This document shows, piece after piece, positions 20,361-26,840 of a stretch of 26,840 nucleotides of DNA. How positions within the stretch are numbered: the stretch's first letter is position 1; every line of letters starts with the position of its first letter. The notes under the pieces were generated by a model, which made no database searches, was not told the DNA's origin, and saw only the letters and a program-made list of their open reading frames with translations. The stretch lies in NCBI GenBank assembly GCA_023416895.1, contig JAEZGQ010000014.1, positions 1 through 26,840 on the forward strand, written 5' to 3'. The translations under genes were made by a program, and so were the position numbers. The DNA comes from Bacillota bacterium (GTDB lineage Bacteria > Bacillota > Clostridia > Christensenellales > CAG-138).

Positions 20361-20372
20361 GAACGTTTGTTC
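20361..20372 (-). promoter_or_regulatory. LexA (SOS) operator
   Basis: GAAC-AAAC-GTTC on the reverse strand is a perfect match to the Firmicutes LexA/DinR core GAAC-N4-GTTC. It lies 8 bases downstream of the -10 box of the polymerase gene, where binding would block initiation. Confidence 0.78.
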
Positions 20373-20380
20373 TTGTTTTT

Positions 20381-20408
20381 ATTATATGCCGTTTGCATCG
20401 AAAGTAAA
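20381..20408 (-). promoter_or_regulatory. Promoter of the Y-family polymerase gene
   Basis: On the reverse strand, -10 TATAAT (20381-20386) and -35 TTTACT (20403-20408) with 16 bases between. The -35 is weak, which suits a regulated promoter. Confidence 0.7.
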
Positions 20409-20420
20409 GAGGAAAAAAAC

Positions 20421-20463
20421 GAAAAAAGAAAAGGCCGCCTACGCGTTTTTGCGCAAAGCGGCC
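20421..20463 (-). terminator. Terminator of the mre-PBP2 operon
   Basis: On the reverse strand GGCCGC (20458-20463) pairs with GCGGCC (20433-20438), with further weak pairing around an AAAAA loop, then TTTTCTTTTTT. It follows the PBP2 stop by about 25 bases. Confidence 0.85.
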
Positions 20464-20487
20464 ATAGAATTAAACGGCAGGATTGAT

Positions 20488-23091
20488 TTACGGAACAATG
20501 GCGCCAATATCCACCAGGTTTTCGGGAGCAACGCTCTTTTCTTTGTCAAAATAATAGGTGAAGATATCTTCCACGGCAGGCACGCTCGACGAGCCGGAAA
20601 AACCGTAGGGTACGCACACCACAACCGCGATCTCGGGATTTTCACGAGGGCCATAGGTTACGAACCACGACGTGTTTTCAATGTCGATTTTGGTGTTGGT
20701 ACCGACCTGTGCGGAGCCGGTCTTGCCGCTGATGCGGGAAAGATAACCGGAGTCGCTGAATTCTTGGCTGAACTTATCCGCCGCGGTACCTGTATCCTCC
20801 GGCGTATCCGCCGAAACCACGTGGTTCATGCCCACGTGAATCGCGTCCCAAATAGCACTGTCAATCTCAATGGTCGCATGCACACGCGGCGCAATCTCCT
20901 GAACCAGCGCACCGTTTTCGTCTAAAATCCGGTCTACAATATGTGTATCGTATACCGTGCCCTCGTTTGCAACGGCAGCGACGTAGCGCGCCACAGCAAG
21001 CGGCGTTACAAGCGTTGTGCCCTGCCCGATGCCGGAACGGATGGTAAGCGCGGGCTTCCATTGAAGCTCTGTAAGAAGCGAGGTGATTTCGTTGGTCCAG
21101 CGCTTGTTTGCGGAGGTATACCCCTCGGGAATGCTGATGCCGTCGCTCAAAATTCGGCGGACCTGAGGGCCGGTATTTTCAAGGCTGCCGCCGCTCAATA
21201 TCTGCATAAGATTTAGGGCGCAGGCTTTCACATCATCCTCGGTAGCGTCTGTCGGGTAATACGTGAGAAGCTCTTTCAAAAGCGAGCAGAGCTTGCTGTA
21301 TACAAGGCCCGAAAGGCTTGTTTTCTGCTCCTTGAGGGGAAGTTCGCTGTTGTAAAGCACGTCCTGCCCGCCGATGATGCCGATGGCCTCACCGGTGAGC
21401 TCCACGCCTGTGGCGCTCGTAAGCCCGAACATGTCAGCCCATTCGTTAAGCCTTTCAATGCCCAAGCGGTTGGCGACCTCAAAGAAGTAATAGTTGCAGG
21501 AGTTCTGGATGGCCTTGATGATGTCCTGATCCTGATGCTTCGCGGGATTTGTTACCCAGCAGCTCGGCATGCCCGTGGTGGTCACAGAAACGTTGCCCTC
21601 ATCGTCTACTACCGTCATGTGATAGGGTGAGTTGTCGTCAATGGTTTCGGTAAGGGAAATTACACCATCGGCAAGCCCCGCGATACCCGTGACCATTTTG
21701 AAAATGGAGCCCGGCGCGAGCCTCGCGGAGATCGCCTTGTTGCGCATGGGCGTTGTTTCGGCAGCATATTCGCTGTCAAACAGCATATTAAACTGCTCTA
21801 TCGTGAGTCCTTGCATAAACCAGTTGGGGTCGAAGGAGGGATAGGAAACCATGGCTAAAATATCACCGGTGTTGACATCCAGCACTACGATTGCGCCGGT
21901 TTGCGCGGTGTTGATTTTGCTCGTATCGCCATTGGTTTTTTCCAAATAGGCTTCGCTGTAATCCGGGTTTACAATTCTGCTCTTTTCAGCTTGATTGATG
22001 TCATTGATAAGGTCTTCAAGCGCCTTTTCCACCACGCCCTGAAACTGGATGTCGATGGTGCTCATCACATCGTTGCCGTTTGTGGGCGCGGTATAGGAAA
22101 CCTCGCGAATGACACTGCCGTTTTTGTTCACAATCACCGTGCGCTCGCCCTGATGCGCCTCGGTTGCGCCGGTCAGGTACGCCTCCATCGTGGCCTCGAG
22201 CCCCGAAGCACCTACATAGTCGTTGTAAGAGTAGCCTTGCTCCTTCACCATTTCCTCCGTGGCGCTGCGGCTCAAATAGCCGACGATATGCGCCGCACTC
22301 TCACCGCGCGGGTAAACGCGCGTGGTGCTCTGCGCGGTCTGTACGCCCACAAGCTCGGACGAACGCATGCTGATTTCCGAAACCGTTTCAAGGCTCACGT
22401 CGTAAGCGATTACAACGGGCTCGAAAGCACGATAGTTGTTGAGATTGACCTCTTGGCGGATAGAAATGACCTTGAGTGCATCCTCAAAGGAAACATCCTC
22501 GGGTATGCACCACGAAGCACGAAGAATTTTATATAGATACTCTGCCGGTGGCCATGTAGAAACATCCCAGTTTGCGCTGTTTTCGGAGGCCAAATAGTCG
22601 TCATCCACCGAAATGCCGTTGTTGGAGAGGTAGTTGATGATGTTGACGCCCATGGCGTCCAAGAAATTTTTATAGCGCCATTTGATGGCGTCCTCACTGG
22701 TAACGCCCCACTCGTATTTGAACTCGCCAGTTTCGGTTCTGCGGATATACGAGGTGTCGATTACCTTGCCGCCGTTGCGCTCAATGATTTCGATGGCCTT
22801 TAAAAGCGACTCCGTATATACCGCGGAGTCGTAGGTGCTGCGGTTATCAGCATTGCGCAAGAATTCCACATTATAGCTGGTTCTAGAATACGCAAGCACG
22901 ATGCCGTTTCGGTCGAGGATTCTGCCGCGGCTCCCTTTGATGGCAATGGTGCGGGTAACGCGATTCTCCGCCTGTTCGGTAAGGTCATTGCCCTGCGCAA
23001 GCGTAAGCGTACCCAGCTTGTAGATGAGCGCGCTCATCATCAAAAGCATTACAAGTGCCGTAAGTAAAAATCTAGAAAGCGTTTTTTTCAT
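20488..23091 (-). CDS. mrdA: Penicillin-binding protein 2 (class B transpeptidase, elongation)
   Basis: An 867-residue class B PBP that cross-links peptidoglycan, probably with the MreBCD/RodA elongation machinery. It has one N-terminal membrane anchor (about 8-30), a dimerisation/pedestal region starting at IKGSRGRILDRNG, and a transpeptidase domain with SxxK at S462-IF-K465, SxN at S531-C-N533 and KTG at 790-792. It is longer than Gram-negative PBP2 (about 630). Extra sequence lies in the pedestal (about 100-230) and between the SxN and KTG motifs (about 585-680). Long forms occur in Clostridia. GAGG precedes the ATG. It is the last gene of the mre cluster, 94 bases after mreD, and ends at a terminator. 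Confidence 0.94.
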   Translation of the reverse strand: MKKTLSRFLLTALVMLLMMSALIYKLGTLTLAQGNDLTEQAENRVTRTIAIKGSRGRILDRNGIVLAYSRTSYNVEFLRNADNRSTYDSAVYTESLLKAIEIIERNGGKVIDTSYIRRTETGEFKYEWGVTSEDAIKWRYKNFLDAMGVNIINYLSNNGISVDDDYLASENSANWDVSTWPPAEYLYKILRASWCIPEDVSFEDALKVISIRQEVNLNNYRAFEPVVIAYDVSLETVSEISMRSSELVGVQTAQSTTRVYPRGESAAHIVGYLSRSATEEMVKEQGYSYNDYVGASGLEATMEAYLTGATEAHQGERTVIVNKNGSVIREVSYTAPTNGNDVMSTIDIQFQGVVEKALEDLINDINQAEKSRIVNPDYSEAYLEKTNGDTSKINTAQTGAIVVLDVNTGDILAMVSYPSFDPNWFMQGLTIEQFNMLFDSEYAAETTPMRNKAISARLAPGSIFKMVTGIAGLADGVISLTETIDDNSPYHMTVVDDEGNVSVTTTGMPSCWVTNPAKHQDQDIIKAIQNSCNYYFFEVANRLGIERLNEWADMFGLTSATGVELTGEAIGIIGGQDVLYNSELPLKEQKTSLSGLVYSKLCSLLKELLTYYPTDATEDDVKACALNLMQILSGGSLENTGPQVRRILSDGISIPEGYTSANKRWTNEITSLLTELQWKPALTIRSGIGQGTTLVTPLAVARYVAAVANEGTVYDTHIVDRILDENGALVQEIAPRVHATIEIDSAIWDAIHVGMNHVVSADTPEDTGTAADKFSQEFSDSGYLSRISGKTGSAQVGTNTKIDIENTSWFVTYGPRENPEIAVVVCVPYGFSGSSSVPAVEDIFTYYFDKEKSVAPENLVDIGAIVP

Positions 23092-23185
23092 TCAGGTTAC
23101 CTCGCTGGGAAGCCGTGCTTCCCCGTTCATACAATTCGCCAAAATTCTTTTGCGACTTTTTCTTTCGGGCATTGCAAATTTGGCC

Positions 23186-23692
23186 TTATAGCCTGTGTTC
23201 TGCCCGCCTTCCTACCTGCCGCGCAAACGCGCGCTTCAATACCGCGTGCATCACCATGCTCAACGCTGCGCTCAAAAGCACGCACGGCACGATGTAGGAG
23301 AGAAGCATGTCAAAATAAGAAAACGTTCCGCCCATGGTTTTGAGCGCGAGCGCCATGGCATGCTCCTTCAAAAGCCCGGCCGCCGCCACGGCAACCGCGG
23401 GCATGATCACATTGTCCGCATAGTACTTTTTATAAAGAATGCCGCCAATCGCTCCCGCAAGCATATAGCTAAGCGCCGAAAGCCCAATGGCTCTTCCAAA
23501 CATCACATCCATAAAAAGGCCGGCAAAAAGCCCGATGAGCGCGGCCGGAACAGAGCCGAGGAGCACGCCCAACGAAACCGCCACAACAAGCATGGCGTCA
23601 GGCCTCGTACCCGCAATGTTAAAAAAATTAAAAAAAATAGAGTCGAGGTATATGGCAAGGATTAGCGCAAGCGCAATATGAAGGTTTCTCAC
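23186..23692 (-). CDS. mreD: Rod-shape-determining membrane protein MreD
   Basis: A 168-residue, highly hydrophobic protein with about five to six membrane segments. It has the family features of an N-terminal RNLHIALALILAIYLDS, a central VPAALIGLFAGLFMDVMFG, and a basic tail. MreD belongs to the elongasome with MreB, MreC, RodA and PBP2. The start is GTG 23692, which overlaps the mreC stop (GTGA), so the two are translationally coupled. Sequence identity in this family is low, so the call rests mainly on the topology, the GLFAGLFMD motif and the position between mreC and PBP2. Confidence 0.92.
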   Translation of the reverse strand: MRNLHIALALILAIYLDSIFFNFFNIAGTRPDAMLVVAVSLGVLLGSVPAALIGLFAGLFMDVMFGRAIGLSALSYMLAGAIGGILYKKYYADNVIMPAVAVAAAGLLKEHAMALALKTMGGTFSYFDMLLSYIVPCVLLSAALSMVMHAVLKRAFARQVGRRAEHRL

Positions 23693-24543
23693 GGCGAAAC
23701 CTCCGTTTCCGCTTCTTCTGCATTTGTAAGCACCATGACTTCCTCGATGTGCTGGAAATCCACTGAGGGCTGCAAAATGGCGTTGCCCGCTTGGCTATCG
23801 GTTCCCTGGCGGGAAACTTCAATAACCGTGCCCAAAACAACACCCTTAGGGAAAATGCCGCCGACGCCGTTTGTTACGATAATGTCGCCCGGCACAAGGT
23901 CACTCCCTGCGGGCAGATAGTAAAGCTCCAAAAGCTCGCTGCCGTCGCCGGACAAGAGCCCGCGCACCATACCGTTGTCGCGCGTACGCTCCACCATTAC
24001 GCTCACGGCGGAGGTTGTATCGATGATGGCGGTAACCTTGCTCCAGGTTGCGCCAACCTCCGTGACCCTGCCCACAAGCCCCGAAGAGCTTATCACCGGC
24101 TGATCCTCTTCAATGCCCTGCTTTCTACCGGCATTGATTGTAAAAACGCTGAACCATACGCCCTGATCCATGCCAATCACTCGAGCGGTCACATACGAGG
24201 AAAACTCCTGCTCCTCGGCATAGTTTAAAAGTGCACGAAGGCGCTCGTTTTCCTGCTGCTCCTCCGCAAGCCTTTGCTCGATCTGCTCGTACTGCGCAAG
24301 CTTTACCTTGAGCTGCGCGTTTTCCTGATCGGCGTCGGTGGTTTTAAAGATGCGCTGAAAAAAGCCCGTGATGGCAGCGGATGCCTGCGATGCAAAGCTC
24401 TGCACGGGTGTAGTTACCGTGCCCACAGCGTTTTCAACCCAGGTCGCCGTGCGGTTGCCGGAGGTCGCAAGAGCCAAAACGCCCAAGAGCAGCGCCGCAA
24501 CCAACAAAATGAGCAATGGCTTGTTTTTGAATAAGCCTCGCAT
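23689..24543 (-). CDS. mreC: Rod-shape-determining protein MreC
   Basis: A 284-residue bitopic protein. It has a cytoplasmic N-terminus, a membrane segment (about 9-27), a coiled coil (about 68-115) and an extracytoplasmic beta-barrel domain (about 118-270) containing GLVGRVTEVGATWSKV and DIIVTNGVGGIFPKG, both typical of MreC. It links MreB inside to PBPs outside. TTGGAGG lies 5 bases ahead of the ATG. Although it is in the usual mreB-mreC order, the 156-base gap after mreB holds a promoter and a hairpin. mreC-mreD-PBP2 can therefore be expressed apart from mreB. Confidence 0.95.
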   Translation of the reverse strand: MRGLFKNKPLLILLVAALLLGVLALATSGNRTATWVENAVGTVTTPVQSFASQASAAITGFFQRIFKTTDADQENAQLKVKLAQYEQIEQRLAEEQQENERLRALLNYAEEQEFSSYVTARVIGMDQGVWFSVFTINAGRKQGIEEDQPVISSSGLVGRVTEVGATWSKVTAIIDTTSAVSVMVERTRDNGMVRGLLSGDGSELLELYYLPAGSDLVPGDIIVTNGVGGIFPKGVVLGTVIEVSRQGTDSQAGNAILQPSVDFQHIEEVMVLTNAEEAETEVSP

Positions 24544-24577
24544 CCAAAGCCTCCAAAGCGTTGATGTTTCTTAAAAA

Positions 24578-24593
24578 TCCAACGTTCCAACGT
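24578..24593. repeat. Tandem 8-base repeat at the mreC transcription start
   Basis: TCCAACGT occurs twice without a gap (24578-24585, 24586-24593). It lies just downstream of the -10 box of the mreC promoter, at about +1 to +16, where a repressor could bind. Only two copies exist, so it may be chance. Confidence 0.4.
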
Positions 24594-24599
24594 CATTTC

Positions 24600-24628
24600 A
24601 TTATAATAAGAAGCACCGCTGCGCGCAA
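24600..24628 (-). promoter_or_regulatory. Internal promoter for mreC-mreD-PBP2
   Basis: On the reverse strand, -35 TTGCGC (24623-24628), 17-base spacer, -10 TATAAT (24600-24605). The -35 falls in the loop and arm of the hairpin at 24615-24639. Confidence 0.75.
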
Positions 24629-24639
24629 GGCGCAGCGGT
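24615..24639 (-). terminator. Hairpin between mreB and mreC, partial terminator
   Basis: A perfect 10-bp stem ACCGCTGCGC / GCGCAGCGGT with a 5-base loop. On the reverse strand it is followed by GCTTCTTATTATA, T-rich but broken, so termination after mreB may be partial. Confidence 0.5.
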
Positions 24640-24699
24640 AAAATGTCACACACTGTTCATTTGAAAATGTTGTCTATGCAGCTGTTTTCGCGCTTTGCG

Positions 24700-25755
<1,056 letters not shown>

Positions 25756-25840
25756 TGTATACCTCCCAATGATCTTCTTTGTACTGGAAAGTATGTCCAA
25801 TTCGGTGCGGCGTATACACAGGGTTGTTGTTTACATTTGT

Positions 25841-25870
25841 TTGTATAATTTGCGGCATCTGTGCTATGAT
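25841..25870 (+). promoter_or_regulatory. Promoter of maf
   Basis: -35 TTGTAT (25841-25846), 18-base spacer, -10 TATGAT (25865-25870). It lies in the divergent gap with mreB, whose own promoter I could not fix with confidence. Confidence 0.6.
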
Positions 25871-25906
25871 AAAAATCAGCGGATTTTACAATATTTTGGA
25901 GGCACT

Positions 25907-26491
25907 ATGCGGTTGATTCTGGCTTCCGGCTCGGCGCGCAGACGCGAGCTGATGGAGCTTGCCGGTTACGATTTTACGGTACACGTCAGCGATGCGGATG
26001 AGGCGTCCGATACGCTAGACCCGGCGCTTCTGGTTTGTGAACTTGCCTTGAAAAAAGCGCGCGCCGTACAGGAAGAAATCGGCGAGCCCTGTGTGGTCGT
26101 AGGTGCGGATACGGTGGTGGTGCTTGACGGGCGCATCATCGGCAAACCGAAAAGCAAGGAGGACGCGTTTTCCATCCTCAAGTCCTTAAGCGGCCGTACG
26201 CACACCGTTTACACCGGGCTTGCCGTGCTTCGCGGCACGGACGAACCCTTCACCCATTGCGATACAACAAACGTCACCTTTTCGCAACTGAGCGACGAAG
26301 AAATTTACGCCTACATTGAAACCAGCGAACCGATGGACAAGGCTGGTGCTTACGGCGTGCAGGGCATAGGCTGCGTGTTCGTCGCCCGTGTGGAGGGCTG
26401 CTATTTTACGGTGATCGGGCTCCCCATGCCCACGCTTTATACGGTATTGAAAGAAAAGGGTATTTTACCTACGAAACCAACGGCAAGGTAA
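25907..26491 (+). CDS. maf: Maf-family nucleotide pyrophosphatase
   Basis: A 194-residue cytoplasmic Maf protein. These enzymes hydrolyse dTTP/UTP or modified nucleotides to the monophosphate and are linked to septum control. Motifs are LASGSARRREL (5-15, the nucleotide-binding Ser/Arg loop), GADTVVVLDGRIIGKP with the catalytic Asp, and DKAGAYGVQG in the C-terminal half. The latter pattern fits the YhdE-like dTTP/UTP group. TTGGAGG lies 6 bases before ATG 25907. The frame is open for several hundred bases upstream inside the mreB antisense, but that is a shadow. It is followed by a strong terminator. Confidence 0.95.
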   Translation: MRLILASGSARRRELMELAGYDFTVHVSDADEASDTLDPALLVCELALKKARAVQEEIGEPCVVVGADTVVVLDGRIIGKPKSKEDAFSILKSLSGRTHTVYTGLAVLRGTDEPFTHCDTTNVTFSQLSDEEIYAYIETSEPMDKAGAYGVQGIGCVFVARVEGCYFTVIGLPMPTLYTVLKEKGILPTKPTAR

Positions 26492-26505
26492 AGCATAACA
26501 AAGCG

Positions 26506-26544
26506 AAAAGGCTGCTCCCCTTTTTGATGGGGACAGCCTTTTTT
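26506..26544 (+). terminator. Terminator between maf and the convergent TtcA-like gene
   Basis: AAAAGGCTG-(C)-TCCCC / GGGGA-CAGCCTTTT forms a 14-bp stem with one bulged base, loop TTTTTGAT, and T-run on the + side. The A-tract on the left lets it also serve the reverse-strand gene, whose stop is 4 bases away. Confidence 0.9.
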
Positions 26545-26547
26545 GTA

Positions 26548-26840
26548 TCAATCTTCGGTTTCTGAGCCTAAGCGCATATCATAACCGTCCAAAAAGCTAT
26601 GAATGCCCTCCTTATCCTTGTAGCTGATAACGGTTTCCAAGTTGATATTCTCCACGCTTGCGAAGATGTTTTGCTCAATCTTCGGGCTTATTTTACGGAA
26701 GCGCTTGATAAGTTCCTTCATCTCCTGCCGCTTCCCGCCTCCTCCGTTGTCGCCGAGCACACAGTTTTCCGTAAACCGGCATGCGCATTGAATGAATTTT
26801 AAATCATTGTATTGGCACCACGCCTTGATATCGGCCTCCT
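26548..26840 (-). CDS. TtcA-like tRNA 2-thiolation PP-loop ATPase, C-terminal part (5' end outside window)
   Basis: The reverse-strand frame is open to the right edge; 96 C-terminal residues are visible. The segment reads EADIKAWCQYNDLKFIQC and then C-x-C and a third cysteine in CACRFTENC, followed by GDNGGGGKRQEMK and IEQNIFASVENINLETVI. This pattern fits the C-terminus of the TtcA/COG0037 family (adenylation and thiolation of tRNA), with cysteines that may hold an Fe-S cluster. The ATP-binding PP-loop (SGGxDS) would lie in the missing N-terminal part, so the exact subfamily is uncertain. It converges on maf across a shared terminator. Confidence 0.75.
   Translation of the reverse strand, partial: EADIKAWCQYNDLKFIQCACRFTENCVLGDNGGGGKRQEMKELIKRFRKISPKIEQNIFASVENINLETVISYKDKEGIHSFLDGYDMRLGSETED

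Noticed and set aside
21901..22536. 211-codon + strand frame antisense to PBP2
   Set aside because: Shadow of the PBP2 coding strand with no independent support.

Overview
The window reads as chromosomal DNA of an endospore-forming, anaerobic, Clostridia-like member of the Bacillota. The evidence is gpr and spoIIP (spore genes), a type A RNase P RNA, Firmicutes-type Shine-Dalgarno sites (AGGAGG class), several TTG/GTG starts, a LexA-type GAAC-N4-GTTC operator, and a hydrogenase-like Fe-S protein. G+C looks moderately high for a clostridium. I cannot name a species; an uncultured gut lineage is plausible but is inference.

Layout. (1) 1-4900 is the housekeeping/sporulation block holA > rpsT (reverse) > gpr > spoIIP, an order also known from Bacillus. 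Between holA and rpsT lies a patch of small accessory genes: a free-standing FakA-type C-terminal domain protein, a CPBP membrane protease, a 26-codon ORF whose tail duplicates the end of the first of these, and a GNAT acetyltransferase. (2) 4894-5264 is a gene-free stretch rich in hairpins. It is followed by a GH36 alpha-galactosidase (5265-7595). (3) 7683-10463 holds a promoter and a possible leader attenuator, then trmK, a Nif3-family gene, a coiled-coil zinc-ribbon gene, and rnpB with a strong terminator. (4) 10706-15026 is a co-directional cluster: SPOR-domain membrane protein, DRTGG protein, HATPase (anti-sigma-like), FeFe-hydrogenase-like Fe-S protein, second DRTGG protein and PHP phosphoesterase, ended by a terminator. 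(5) 15095-15904 is an orphan methyltransferase. (6) On the reverse strand, 19010 to 15971 is an operon lgt > nicotinate phosphoribosyltransferase > lipoprotein. (7) 20340-19135 (reverse) is a Y-family DNA polymerase with its own SOS-type operator. (8) 25755-20488 (reverse) is the cell-elongation set mreB, mreC, mreD and class B PBP2, with an extra promoter in front of mreC. (9) maf runs divergently from mreB and converges on the 3' end of a TtcA-like tRNA thiolation ATPase cut by the right edge.

The part most likely to represent an uncharacterised system is cluster (4). It combines a redox-capable Fe-S protein that keeps four H-cluster-type cysteines but lacks other catalytic residues, a GHKL ATPase of the anti-sigma type, two small DRTGG modules and a PHP metal-dependent phosphoesterase. 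This looks like a redox- or H2-sensing signalling module rather than a metabolic hydrogenase. The other items worth checking are the duplicated peptide tail in the accessory patch, the structured 4894-5264 region, the trmK leader hairpin, the Lgt with a cysteine-containing acidic tail, and the SOS box at the polymerase gene.

No CRISPR array, tRNA, rRNA, transposase, integrase or phage gene was seen.
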